Shown: positions 12,226-24,479, counted from the first letter of the stretch. The stretch is DNA of 64,000 nt from Gonatopus flavifemur (GCA_018340375.1 JAFFJZ010000025.1:2433501-2497500); one strand, 5' to 3'. Translations and numbers: made by a program. The notes: generated by a model from the sequence alone, not told the origin.

Positions 12226-13431
12226 CATTATACGTGTCTCTAATCAAATGTACAATTTAGAATTTTGTTTTTATAAGGGATTAATTAACTATGAAAATGT
12301 ATAATCCTTTGAATTTCAATTTTATGAAAAATTCCATAGACCAAAAATATAATTCCACCTGAGATATGATTATTCAAATCAAATTCAAACAGTGAAATCA
12401 AATTCACATGAGACTCCTTGTAATGATTTTGAAAACTAATTTTCTCTTCTTGAACACTTCATGACTTTCTAACGAGAAACACCCAGATTCTTTCAACAAA
12501 AATTGGAGAAAATGGGAGACATTGGGATGGTATTTTGATTCGAATAGATTGACTTTTTCTAAGAGTATTGTAGGAGTTACAGTATCCTGAGGGAAATTTA
12601 CCCCATTTTATCCAAAACACCTCATATTTTTTCCGAGGAACTGGAAGAAAAAATGACGCGTTTTGGTCGAAATAGGGTAAATTTTCCTAAAGGTGATTAT
12701 GATAATGAAAAACATAAAAACGCGTAGTTTGATTTATAATTCGTGAAACACCTTGAGAAAACAAAGTTTGAATTGATCTGAGTGTAATTAATCTGATGAT
12801 ATTCGCGTAGATATAGAGATCTTTCTTTCCAATATAGAATTCACTTTTTTATCGAAGAATAGGGAAGAGTGGGGTAATGGAGAACCCTCAAGCGGAAAGT
12901 CGAATAAAACAACTCCAGAACGAAAATAAAACATATCCATTGCGTATTTTCTCAGCTGATCTCATCAGTAACTAATTTTCATGACGAATATTTATTATTC
13001 TTCCAGTTAAAATAGATTTTTCATCGAGAAACAAAACTCTTGGTTTTCGAAATTACCCAATGGGTGTCGGGTAATCAGGAACAGCTACGTGATATTCCCG
13101 GAAGAGATGATGATTAAGATCAGTAAATACCCCACTCTCCCCTACTAATGTTTGATGTACTTACACAATTATCGTCCATTGGAGAATTTTCAATATAATC
13201 AAATATCACGTGCGCATTAGCGCATACATCCACTTGTTTTCGAATTGTTATATTTTTAGTCTTCATTTCAGTATACATACAAATTTTATACCACCAATAC
13301 TTGTATACCGCGAACGTCAACAGAAGTCACAACAATGGCCGAATCTTCGAGAACGGTTTCTCTACACACTTTTCGAGTAGGTGAAACGGACTAAAAACGT
13401 CCGAATGCGCAGAAGTCGAGAGTATGGTTCT
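12226..13431. other. Non-coding stretch with one short palindromic element
   Basis: No gene recognised. The segment is AT-rich and holds the TAGGG-ended element at 12860-13144. Confidence 0.6.
12860..13144. mobile_element. Short palindromic element, TAGGGRAGAGTGGGGTA ends
   Basis: The terminal inverted repeats TAGGGAAGAGTGGGGTA and TAGGGGAGAGTGGGGTA differ at one of 17 positions. The 285-bp element has no coding content. There is no second copy in the window. Confidence 0.6.
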
Positions 13432-14444
13432 CTGCCTACCGCCAGTGATGCCAGCATTTGGTCGACCGAGTCGATTTACCCTCTCCATCTGACCATTTCT
13501 CGTCCCCACCATTCCAGCCGGGAGTACGCACACATTGAAACCCGTATTCATGTGATTCGGAACCGGTCGGTTCACTTCGAGTCAGCTCGGACAATCGAGA
13601 GAGAACCAACTATCCGTCGGTCTTTGTCTTCTCAATATGTTTTACGATCGGCTAACTCCGTGCAAGATCGGGAAAAATTTAAAGCCCACGCGGTCGACTT
13701 ACCGAAAAGTTTCACCGCTTTTTCTTTTCCAAGCGACAATTTTATTGCAATCAGTATCGAACTGACTTACCCGGCACCCTGGGCAATTCTCGGCCGGGGC
13801 CCTTCGATATTTTTTTCGTTTTTTTTTCGAATCAAGAGCCAGTTCAATACCGATTCTTAAATTATCACGATGAAATATAGATTTGATGCATAGCATCATT
13901 TAATTGAATTAAAATCAAATATGAGTAAATAATTTTTCAATTATCATTTATTTTTCATAAATTTTATAAGATTATTGGTTCTTCTTATGACTGATTATGA
14001 AGCTTTCAAGAACTCCTATATGTATTGTATAAAAATTTTCTAATAGTTGCGTATTTCTAATCATTATTTTAAATCTTGATGATTTTTCAATGAATTTCAT
14101 TAGAATTGTCAATCAATCGATGGTTGAAAAATTCTAAGATAGTTTGGGGATCTATGATAAATGTCCTGCGGTGAATTCCATAATTTTCCCTGATAAATCA
14201 ATTTTCAGAGATCACTATGATATTCCGATAATGAGGATAATCAAATCAACATCGATTATCAGATGTTGATCAACATCAAAATAATAAGACTGAATATTCA
14301 ATTGATTGAGTGCAAATTATTTTCAATGGACTGAATAATTAGATTTGAGCATTCAAATTGATATTTCATCATTTCACGCATTATCAGTCTCTTTCCTCCG
14401 CTGCATTACTTCATAGATGTAATATGTGGATCGAAATATTACAA

Positions 14445-14515
14445 GCCCCCATAGCCTAGCGGCAAAAGACATGTTTCTTGCGGAAGAACGGTCGGGTTCG
14501 ATTCTGTGTGGAGAC
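14445..14515 (+). other. Degenerate tRNA-like sequence, left palindrome arm
   Basis: It starts GCCCCCATAGCCTAGCGGC, a good A-box context, and carries the B-box-like GGTTCGATTC about 45 bases on. The acceptor stem pairs at about five of seven positions and the T stem is poor, so this is a tRNA pseudogene or the head of a tRNA-derived SINE, not a working tRNA. Confidence 0.5.
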
Positions 14516-14697
14516 ATTTCATTTTTTTTTGTCATCTCTCTGGTGAATAATTAAATTTCACATCCGATTATTATTTTTTATGTCATTACATCGTCATGTT
14601 ATCAATAATCCTGATCTTTCGGAATGCACTTGCGGATTCGACCAAGTACAGGTCCGAGTCGATTGGAAATTTCCCAAATATTCGTGTCCATGAGATA

Positions 14698-15062
14698 TAC
14701 ACAGTAAAAAATTTTTCGTCAAATTCAACACACAAGCGAATGTTAACCATTTTTCTTCACACTCAACGTGTGTTGATTCCAGAGTGACACTCACAAAGTG
14801 TTAATTTGAACTCGAATAACATTTTAATGTGTTGAAAATGAATCGATCGAACAGCATTTGATCAGTGTGTTAAATGAACACACAAAAGTGTTAAATATTC
14901 AACACTTGAATTCTAACACGTAGGTCAATATTCAACACTTGAATTTTGACACGTAGTTGAATATTCAACACTTGAATTTTGACACGTAGTTGAATATTCA
15001 ACACTTGAATTTTGACACGTACTTCTTTTTTACACAATGACGGAATTTCTTTTTACTGTGTA
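14698..15062. mobile_element. Palindromic element with TACACAGTAAAAA ends (left arm)
   Basis: The inverted ends are TACACAGTAAAAA and TTTTTACTGTGTA. Inside are four tandem 33-bp units built from TTGAATATTCAAC and ACGTGTCAAAATTC. The mirror copy at 16535-16866 has three units. Confidence 0.7.
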
Positions 15063-15365
15063 GACCGACTGATGCAGAATCTTCTGAAATGAGAAATGAA
15101 TAGCACTTCAGAGGAACGTTTTTGAAGAAGTGTACTTGCAAATTCCATCAATCCCTGTGACGAATTGATGAAAAAATTTCAAAAATTTGTGTCCATCGAA
15201 TAAAGACCGATCGATTCGAAATCTAATGAAATGAAAAATCAAATCACTTCGGAGGAACGTTTTTGAGAGAGTATACTTGCAAATTCCATCGAACCCTTTG
15301 ACGAATTGATAAAAAAATTTCGAAACTTTGTCTCCGTGGAATATAGACCGATCGATTCTGAATCC
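15063..15365 (-). repeat. 131-bp repeat array, left arm, 2 units
   Basis: There are two units, one of each subtype seen in the right arm, on the opposite strand. Each holds GGAATTTGCAAGTA and AACGTTCCTC and a variable GATCGGTCTWTATTC segment. Confidence 0.8.
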
Positions 15366-15954
15366 CCTCACGCAGAGCAATGGATTCTAAGGAGTATGAC
15401 AAATATCATGAAGGCTGGAATATTTCATAATATATTTTCGAGTATGAGGACAAGTATCTAGATTATAAGTGTTATAAGTACAAGTATCCATTTATGATGA
15501 AGGTGTTTGTTTTGGGGTAGATGGTACTATCAACTCCAGAGCTCTATATGAATTCACTAGTTCGAAAAGAATTCTTGAAGAGTTCTATTCTCGCTCTTGA
15601 AAAAGAATTCTTCGTGTGGTATCTTGGCGGGTTCATGTCCTGAGGAATGTCTTTTTTTCCGATTTCATATTATTCTTTTCTCAATTCAAGCAACTGAAGA
15701 TAGTAATTGTAATAATCTTATATTATAATAGGAACTAACTTTTTTTCCTTGCTGTTATTATATTGATATATTACTGGTTGACGGTACCATCTACCCCAAA
15801 ACAAACACCTTCATCATAAATGGATACTTGTACTCATAACACTTATAATCTAGATACTTGTCCTCATAGTCGGAAATATATTATGAAATATTCCAGCCTT
15901 CATGGTATTTGTCATACTCTTTAGAATCCATTGCTCTCCGTGGGGAGATCCAGA

Positions 15955-16534
15955 ATCGATCGGTCTATATTCCACGGGGACAAAGTTTCGAAATTTTTCT
16001 ATCAATTCGTCAAAGGGTTTGATGGAATTTGCAAGTACACTTTTTTAGAAACATTCCTCCGAAGTGATTTCATTTTTCATTTCAGTAGATTGCAAATCGA
16101 TCGGTCTTTATTCGATGAACATAAGTTTCTGAGATTTTTTCATCAATTCGTCACAGGAATTGATGGAATTTGCAAGTACACTCTTTTAAAAACGTTCCTT
16201 CGAAGTGATATTCATTGTTTTTCTTTTCAGAAGATTTCGAATCGATCAGTCTATATTCCACGGAGACAAAGTTTCGAAATTTTCTTATCAATTCGTCAAA
16301 GGGTTTGATGGAATTTGCAAGTATACTGTTTCAAAAACGTTCCTCCGAAGTGATTTGATTTTTCATTTCATCAGATTTCGAATCGATCGGTCTTTATTCG
16401 ATGGACACAAATTTTTGAAATTTTTTCATCAATTCGTCACAGGGATTGATGGAATTTGCAAGTACACTTCTTCAAAAACGTTCCTCTGAAGTGCTATTCA
16501 TTTCTCATTTCAGAAGATTCTGCATCAGTCGGTC
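15955..16534 (+). repeat. 131-bp repeat array, right arm, 4-5 units in A/B order
   Basis: Units alternate between subtype A (GTCTATATTCCACGG, then GTCAAAGGGTTTGATGG) and subtype B (GTCTTTATTCGATG, then GTCACAGGRATTGATGG). This makes a two-unit higher-order repeat of about 262 bp. The right arm has about two more units than the left. Confidence 0.8.
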
Positions 16535-16866
16535 TACACAGTAAAAAGAAATTCCGTCATTGTGTAAAAAAGAAGTACGTGTCAAAATTCAAGTGTTGAA
16601 TATTCAACTACGTGTCAAAATTCAAGTGTTGAATATTGACCTACGTGTTAGAATTCAAGTGTTGAATATTTAACACTTTTGTGTGTTCATTTAACACACT
16701 GATCAAATGCTGTTCGATCGATTCATTTTCAACACATTAAAATGTTATTCGAGTTCAAATTAACACTTTGTGAGTGTCACTCTGGAATCAACACACGTTG
16801 AGTGTGAAGAAAAATGGTTAACATTCGCTTGTGTGTTGAATTTGACGAAAAATTTTTTACTGTGTA
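16535..16866. mobile_element. Palindromic element with TACACAGTAAAAA ends (right arm)
   Basis: Mirror of the element at 14698-15062 but one 33-bp unit shorter. The copy-number difference must postdate the formation of the palindrome. Confidence 0.7.
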
Positions 16867-17048
16867 TATCTCATGGACACGAATATTTGGGAAATTTCCA
16901 ATCGACTCGGACCTGTACTTGGTCGAATCCGCAAGTGCATTCCGAAAGATCAGGATTATTGATAACATGACGATGTAATGACATAAAAAATAATAATCGG
17001 ATGTGAAATTTAATTATTCACCAGAGAGATGACAAAAAAAAATGAAAT

Positions 17049-17119
17049 GTCTCCACACAGAATCGAACCCGACCGTTCTTCCGCAAGAAACATGTCTTTT
17101 GCCGCTAGGCTATGGGGGC
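17049..17119 (-). other. Degenerate tRNA-like sequence, right palindrome arm
   Basis: This is the exact mirror of the sequence at 14445-14515 on the opposite strand, duplicated as part of the palindrome and not independently inserted. Confidence 0.5.
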
Positions 17120-18440
17120 TTGTAATATTTCGATCCACATATTACATCTATGAAGTAATGCAGCGGAGGAAAGAGACTGATAATGCGTGAAATGATGAAA
17201 TATCAATTTGAATGCTCAAATCTAATTATTCAGTCCATTGAAAATAATTTGCACTCAATCAATTGAATATTCAGTCTTATTATTTTGATGTTGATCAACA
17301 TCTGATAATCGATGTTGATTTGATTATCCTCATTATCGGAATATCATAGTGATCTCTGAAAATTGATTTATCAGGGAAAATTATGGAATTCACCGCAGGA
17401 CATTTATCATAGATCCCCAAACTATCTTAGAATTTTTCAACCATCGATTGATTGACAATTCTAATGAAATTCATTGAAAAATCATCAAGATTTAAAATAA
17501 TGATTAGAAATACGCAACTATTAGAAAATTTTTATACAATACATATAGGAGTTCTTGAAAGCTTCATAATCAGTCATAAGAAGAACCAATAATCTTATAA
17601 AATTTATGAAAAATAAATGATAATTGAAAAATTATTTACTCATATTTGATTTTAATTCAATTAAATGATGCTATGCATCAAATCTATATTTCATCGTGAT
17701 AATTTAAGAATCGGTATTGAACTGGCTCTTGATTCGAAAAAAAAACGAAAAAAATATCGAAGGGCCCCGGCCGAGAATTGCCCAGGGTGCCGGGTAAGTC
17801 AGTTCGATACTGATTGCAATAAAATTGTCGCTTGGAAAAGAAAAAGCGGTGAAACTTTTCGGTAAGTCGACCGCGTGGGCTTTAAATTTTTCCCGATCTT
17901 GCACGGAGTTAGCCGATCGTAAAACATATTGAGAAGACAAAGACCGACGGATAGTTGGTTCTCTCTCGATTGTCCGAGCTGACTCGAAGTGAACCGACCG
18001 GTTCCGAATCACATGAATACGGGTTTCAATGTGTGCGTACTCCCGGCTGGAATGGTGGGGACGAGAAATGGTCAGATGGAGAGGGTAAATCGACTCGGTC
18101 GACCAAATGCTGGCATCACCGCCTAGCGCTTGTCGTTCACGGAAAATATTGTAGGCAGACCAAGTAGTATCAAGGGAGCGTATCCGTAGTGGGGATGACG
18201 CGAATCCACATGCGCAATTTGAATAATCAAATGTAATCGAAACTTCCCGATCGATCGTGCAAACAGGATCAATCCATTTTGTCACTGGTTACAGTGGTTA
18301 CCTGTAATTATCATCTCCTGTAGAATGATCGCGATGTTGCCTATTTTCACAATTGCGCGGTAATTTTTTCACAGTTCGGCATTCTCAAACGTTCTTTCTG
18401 ATTCTCCAAGTGACTTGAGTCACGTGAAAAGTTAAAAAAC

Positions 18441-18669
18441 ATGAGGGAGGAAAAAAGTGATTATTCTAGTGCAGCATTGTTTGATTTCATTGAAGAACAA
18501 AAAATTGGCGTTGGGTTTGTATCTTGGATTAAGTGTGACAGTGAGATTAGTGAAGAAAATCTATTCACCTGGAGAAACGACGCAGTTACATTGGTGATAA
18601 ATTATCCGCACAACCATGATGAACAATCAGAATCTACCGAAGTATGTGCCACATTGCTGGGCTACGGAA
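18441..18669 (+). CDS. Possible first exon of an unknown gene
   Basis: An ATG at 18441 opens a frame beginning MREEKSDYSSAALFDFIEEQ that continues through WIKCDSEISEENLFTW to VCATLLGYG, ending at a GTGAGT splice donor at 18670. The 76 residues are acidic and globular-looking. The pattern of a short phrase around VGFVSWI and a closing VCATLLGYG recalls the N-terminal module of some transposon-linked insect proteins (DUF4806-type), but this is a weak impression. No matching downstream exon is evident before the Transib element at 19823, so the gene may be broken, or the later exons may lie beyond it. The start lies about 280 bp from the outer edge of the giant palindrome, in sequence that could be a promoter, though no TATA box was identified. 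Confidence 0.35.
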
Positions 18670-19288
18670 GTGAGTATTTTATCGTACACAATTATCAGTC
18701 TTTGATTTATATGTATGTTCTGGTAAAATACATTTTTAGAACTGTCCCAAAAATCTTACGACTCGTGATTTTGAAAAATATTACGATCATTTAGGATAAA
18801 GAACAAATACGCACTTATGAACCAAATCAAATGTTTGTTCGCCAAATTACATAAAAAATACGACAGAATTATGTCATTATCACCACGTACGCAATTTCAT
18901 ACATTTTCGTACAAAAACCTAGAAATTGTTGTTCATTTTTGTCAACTGGAAAATAAAACTTTCAAGCTGCATAATATATATCTACACAAAATAATGCCGG
19001 AGGTACGGCGAAATTACGTTAAAATCTACAGCGTACTTACAGTTTGCAAAGTAATGAGTACTCCGTTTTTTTTCACCATTTGTTCTCTACGATTGTTCTT
19101 CCTCTTTCTTTGTGAAGAAAAGTTTTTTGTGAGAAAATTTCGTTCCAATAGTTACGTAAAAAATTTTGCTTTCACGGATTTATTCGTATTACTATGTTAT
19201 TCCACGTACTTTAATCATGTGTTTAGACCGGAATGTTTATTTGCAGATACCTACTCACTAAGAATTTCCAAGTTTAATCACGCATCAC
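18670..19288. other. No clear gene
   Basis: A 194-codon open frame (18817-19401) crosses this stretch. It runs into the AGATCT foldback element and has an AT-driven composition rich in F, K, L and Y, so it is probably chance. No other feature is seen. Confidence 0.4.
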
Positions 19289-19589
19289 TACTCGAAAAAA
19301 AGAGATTAGATCTAATGAGATCTATGTTAATCTCTCGAAACGTAAATTTTGGCGAAGATCTCTACAAATCTCTTGATATCTACTTAGATCTAAAGATTTG
19401 AATTTTCGAAGAGTTCGACAGATCTCCAGATATCTCTTTGGATCTTCATAGATTTTCTTGGATTTCTTCCGAAATTTAAATTTTCAGATCTGAGTAGATG
19501 TCAAGAGATTTGTGAAAATTCTTTGCCAAAATTTAGATTTTAAGAGATCTACATATATCTCAAAAGATCCGATTTTTTTTTCTCGGGTA
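19289..19589. mobile_element. Foldback element rich in AGATCT
   Basis: The ends are TACTCGAAAAAAAGAG and the near inverse TTTTTTTTCTCGGGTA, with TA at both margins. The interior repeatedly contains AGATCT or close variants in both orientations. It has no coding content. Confidence 0.6.
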
Positions 19590-19822
19590 CGCAAACGATG
19601 GACCATCCAATATCTCTCAGAGAAAAGAAATGACATTATTCTTCACGTCATTCATGACGTTGAAAATTACGTCAAAAATGACGTGAAAAATCACGTTGAA
19701 AATCACATGATTTTTCAATGTTGCTGAAGTTTGAAACGTTCATTGAAACGAATTCGTAATCGACTGGCGAAATATTCAGCTGTGAAAGATCCAATATCTT
19801 ATAGTATGTTCTTTGAACGATG

Positions 19823-19857
19823 CACAGTGGGGCCAAATGCCAAAAAGCTGGCCAAAA
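19823..19857 (+). repeat. Transib left terminal inverted repeat
   Basis: The CACAGTG heptamer is followed by 21-22 bases and then an A-rich nonamer-like block GCCAAAACC. Confidence 0.93.
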
Positions 19858-20399
19858 CCCCAAAAATGAAGTTTGTAGTTGGGGATATTTGACCCTTGGG
19901 ATAAGTAAGGTGATGTCCCAAGTATTGGAATTCTGATATAAGAAGATCTGATTTCCTCCCCCTGCCCTTGTGTACCAGTTGCAAAATACCCTCCTTGAAG
20001 TATAATCCGCATGATTGAAAGACAGTAAAATAACGAGCATGTTCAAAAAGACGCTGTGTCTCGAAAAATGAACCGATTCAACTTTTTCAAATTGGAGTCT
20101 ATTACTGAAACTATGTAGAATACACTAAAAATTAAGAGAATATCAATTCGATGAGTGGAAAATACTGACAGAGCAATGATTGGATGTAATTTCTATATCT
20201 ATAAATGAGAAAATGTGTTTGGTTTTTGAAGGAATAGTAGAGAATTACGCAAAATTACGTCGTTTAACTTATTGGAGGTGGTAGATGGGACTCTTACCTA
20301 AACATCAGAAAAAAAAACGGCTGCCCATGTCTGCCCCTAAGCAATTCCGCCATGTTTTTGTGCAGGAAATCACAAAAAATTAGACGGAGTGATGAGGAG

Positions 20400-20870
20400 T
20401 CCTTAGATCCGTCTGGAACTTGATATGCAGAAGTTTGTGGGGTCGCTGATTATGAATCCGTTGTCTTCATTTCGGAATTCAAAATGGCGGACGAAAATTG
20501 AAAGAAATCATCGGATTTTCTTCAAATTCGTTACCCAGGGGTTTCTGAGGGCGCTGATTACGAATCCGTTGTTTGAATTTCAAAATTCAAAATGGCGGAT
20601 CCAATATGGCGGATGAAAATTGAAAAAATCATCGGATTGCCTTCAAACTCGGTACCCTGAGGTTTTTAAGGTCGCTGATTCCGAATCCGGTGTCTGAATT
20701 CCAGAATTCAGAATGGCGGATCCAGTTTGGCAGGAAAAAATTGAAAAAATCATCAGATTTCCTTCAAACTCGGTATCCAGGGTTTTGTGGGGTCATTGAT
20801 TACGAATCAGTTGTCAAATTCCAAGAATCAAAGATAGCGTATCTAAGATGGTGGACACAAAACTCAGAAT
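20400..20870 (+). repeat. Transib left subterminal repeat array
   Basis: About four units of 115-120 bp, each with GTCGCTGATTACGAATCCG, a polymorphic AATTTC/AAAATTC stretch, ATGGCGGATCCAATATGGC and CATCGGATTTTCTTC. Confidence 0.88.
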
Positions 20871-21528
20871 TCAGTAGATTCGCTTTGAATTTTATCTCAA
20901 CGTTAGTATGTGTTTTATTTCGAGTGTACATTTGCTGCACGAGGAAAACTGTATGAGATTGATTACCATTCGTTTTTCTTCTCATCGCGGGCTTAGGGTA
21001 CACAAAAGCCAGAAATCATTGATATTTAGGAAGATGATGGACCATTGAGAGAAAAACAGTATTGCTGGAGAATATTCGTAGTGAATTTACTATGAGTTGA
21101 TGAATTCACTATGGGAAATGACAATAAAACTACCAACATTTAGTATTATTACTACGAATTTTTGGTAACTTCACTGCTAACATTCTTCAGCGATGCCCTT
21201 TTTCCCTAAAGTAACCGTCATTTTCCTAAATGTTTATAAATGTTATTCAAGTATTGATATCTCTTTTCTCTTCGTGAACTGAATCATGACTCGCGATTTG
21301 GTGATCGTTCTTATGTTAACCTATCGTTTCCATGGCAACGTAAATAGTTGGTTTGTAATCGGTCTGATTTCAAATGGTGCTTATCACAATTGTGCAATAG
21401 CTGTCACCGAATTCTTACTCTTGCTAGTAATCGTTACCGTAAACTTTTTTCCGCGTGCAAGTTTGAAGCTTGGTGAATATTTTTCGTTTTTTAAAATCAT
21501 TCAATGTTAACATACAATTCCAAATGAG

Positions 21529-24240
21529 ATGGATTCCGCTGCCATAGGTGAGTGTTTCAACAACCTATATTTTCTTAGTAGTTTAATTTGAACAGTTGAC
21601 TGCAAAAAAAATTAGCTTAAGAGGGTTGAATCCGACCCAAGAAAATTAGGAAAATTTTTAGAAACACATGGGGTTTCTGTAGCGAATTTTATCGAATTCT
21701 ACAACGTTTGTAGATTTCAAAGATGATTCAATATCTATGACTCGGAGAGAGATGTACAATATTTTAAGGAGCAGTCCTCTACCTACGTTGGATGAAAAGT
21801 TCACTTTCCTTCAAGGAAAAATCATCGAGATAACGTGTTGTCCGGATAACAAAACTACAGAGATCTCTAACCTTTTATCTACTTTCAAATGTGTATTTAA
21901 AAAGAGATGGGAATCTTCTCAAAGGACCGAAGAACGATTTCATCAAAATAATGAAGGATGGTTAAAACAAGAGGTAGTGTTTTGTACTTTCAGGAATCCC
22001 CATTCTGTAACTGTTCACACGCAAGTGGGAAGACCTCTTGTTGAATTCAACGAATGTTCAGAAAGAACGAAACGTAGGAAAACGGAGAATATCAGAGTAA
22101 ATACTCCTATCTCAGAGCTGTCTTACGCCACACAAATGTGTTTGAGAGCGTCTGGACAGATCAAAGCCGCAAAAATTGTGAAGGATGTTACATCTTCTGA
22201 TCCTGAGCTTGCCAAAATGTATATGGAAGGTTATCAAACTTTCAAGCGAAATGAGCCAAAGATGTTGAATGATGAAGATGCTCTAGCTCTCCTAGTAGAT
22301 GCCGAGCTCTCAAAACATCAGTACTGCTTATTGCGTGAAGCTGATCCGCAGAAATGTCCACCTTATAAAAAAATTCAACTGGCCAAACGCATGTGTTTCC
22401 CTGACAAGGAATTTATTCAAATAACAGAAACCTGCGGTGTTGTGCAACTACAAGCACTTCCTGATCACACAGCTACACGTATTTTAAAGCTACAGAATTC
22501 GGTTTTGTCAACTTGATCTGATGAAGAGTTACAAAACCTGGTACTTATTTCCAAATGGGGGTTTGATGGGAGCTCTGGCCACTCCTCATACAAACAAGCA
22601 TATCAAAGTTCGGAAGCTAGTGATTCCGCTGTGTTCATTACTTCACTTGTGCCTCTCCGCCTACACTGCAATTCAAAAATGATTTGGCAGAATCCAAGGC
22701 CATCATCAACCAGATTTTGTAGGCCAATCAAAAAAGAGTTTGTGAAAGAATCAACTGAAGTTCCGGTTGCAGAGAAGCTACGGGTTGATAATGAAATAGA
22801 AAATCTGAGGGCTACTTCTTTCAGAACTGATGAAAAACATGTTTCAGTGAAACATGAGATGATTTTTTCTGTGGTGGACGGGAAGGTATGCAATGCCATA
22901 ACTGAGACAACCTATACCCAGAAGTGCTATATATGTGGTGCCACATCTAAGGAATTCAACAAATTTGATGATATAGTATCCAGGCCGGTCAAAACCGAAC
23001 ACCTCCAGTTTGGTTTGTCTTGTCTACACGGCTGGATACGATTTCTTGAGGGCCTCCTGCATTTGTCTTATAAGCTACCTATTCAGAAGTGGCAAGCACG
23101 AAAACAAGATAAAGCTTTGGTGGAAGAACGAAAAAAGGTTGTACAGAAAAGTTTTAAAGAAAAATGTGGCCTCATTGTCGATGTTCCTAAGCCAGGGTTT
23201 GGGAACTCAAATGATGGGAATACCGCTAGGCGATTTTTCGCACAACCCGAAGTTTCTGCCGAAATCACAGGGGTGGATGTCAACCTAATACAACGACTTC
23301 ATGAAGTATTAGCTATCGTTTCAAGTGGCCATGAAATAGACGTTGAAAAGTTTCGGAGTTACGCTTTAGACACGGCACGCTACTACGCGACAAAATATCC
23401 GTGGTACCCAATGTCACCTACGATGCACAAGTTTTTGATCCACGGACCTGAAATCATTGCATCTGCTCTTCTACCTATAGGCCAATTGACTGAGGAAGCA
23501 CAAGAGGCTCGTAACAAAGATTTTAAAAGGTGAAAATGATGTATATCACTTAATAATAGTCTATATTTGTCACAGTGGACTCGACACTTTGAAGGGAAAA
23601 ATTTGACCTCTCAAGTACTGCAATCAGTTTGATACATTGCACAATACGTTTTTGACTACTAGGCAAACTATATATTCATGGTAACCACGAGAATATATGT
23701 TCGCGAAGATTGTTTTGTTCTGGTAAGGAATTCGGGGAATTATGAATATTCATATACTTTTTTTTATTAATAAGCCACATTGTTCATCCTCTGGAAACAT
23801 AAATTCATAGACTAGAAAACAATTTTGAGAATCAAGTAAACTTATGAATTAGAGGATTTATTCAAAACTTTATACTGATGACCCCAAAGTGCAGCTGCTT
23901 TTTGTTTTTCCTTGATTTTGCTTGTCATGTTGAGATCAAAAGCTTTAACGGTGTCGATGAATACATGATTATATTCAAATATCTTAACAACATTCATTTC
24001 CAAAGGTACCGAGAGCATCACTCCAGGAAATGCAGTAGAGAAAAAACGAATGAAGACATTTTTGAATGGTTCCTTTTGAGTTCTGATCCAATGTTATCGA
24101 GTAAAAGACAGTTGCCCAAGAAAAAACTAAAGTTTCTCCCTAGAGACGTGTTAAGCCTGATCAAAACTCCGGATATACTTGATAAAGACAACGTAACTTC
24201 CCCATTATCTTCCTCTGAGAGTGAAGAAGAAGAAGACTGA
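21529..24240 (+). pseudogene. Transib/RAG1-like transposase, three exons, one stop
   Basis: Predicted exons are 21529-21547 (MDSAAI), 21723-23529 and 24006-24240, joined in phase across GTGAGT/AAAG and GTGAAA/AAAG introns, giving about 686 codons, a normal Transib length. Recognisable pieces are GFDGSSGHSSYKQ (a candidate for the first catalytic acidic residue), the CYICGATSKEFN zinc-binding pair, which parallels RAG1 CTLCDAT, and HGPEIIASALLPIGQ followed by TEEAQEARNK, which parallels the RAG1 HVPEII and SEGNESGNK region holding the catalytic glutamate. The C-terminus is acidic (SSSESEEEED). An in-frame TGA at 22514-22516, between VLST and SDEELQNL, breaks the reading without shifting it. 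Everything else appears intact, so this copy died recently or could be read through rarely. The gene lies in the centre of the element. Confidence 0.9.
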
Positions 24241-24479
24241 TCTGAGTAGAAAAAGTGTGGCAAAAGTAAAAACCATTACGATTTCAGTTTTTTATATTAT
24301 TGTATATATTGTGAATGTATATATCTTTCGATTGAACACATTTGGTGTGTTAATATCATTCGATAATTATATTAATAATGATTCAATGTTGGAAATAATA
24401 ATAATAATGATCATAATAGGAACAACAAAATGGGCCGTTTAGTTCTTGTTTAATATTAAGTTATAAATGAAGTTTTGAT

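Larger units (their letters stand above)
13432..18158. repeat. 4.7 kb giant palindrome with nearly identical arms
   Basis: The outer arms 13446-14930 and about 16634-18118 read as exact reverse complements wherever I compared them. Positions p and 31564-p match throughout, so there is no indel across about 1.5 kb. Outside 13446 the match continues briefly after a gap of about 35 bases on the left. Further in, the arms differ only in tandem-repeat copy number (33-bp and 131-bp units), and they meet around a unique spacer at about 15520-15770. The open frames in the GC-richer outer 450 bp mirror each other and have no recognisable domains. Confidence 0.92.

Noticed and set aside
14445..14515. 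Functional tRNA gene
   Set aside because: The A and B boxes look right but the acceptor and T stems pair poorly, so only a tRNA-like remnant is supported.
13432..18158. Palindrome as a pure assembly artefact
   Set aside because: Cannot be excluded from sequence alone, but the different copy numbers of the 33-bp and 131-bp repeats in the two arms argue for two real arms.
17704..18285. 193-codon minus-strand frame as a gene
   Set aside because: Most of it is mirrored as a frame in the other palindrome arm, and it has no recognisable domain; a GC-richer non-coding arm explains the openness.
18817..19401. 194-codon plus-strand frame
   Set aside because: Composition is AT-driven and the frame runs into the AGATCT foldback element; no motif or splice context supports it.
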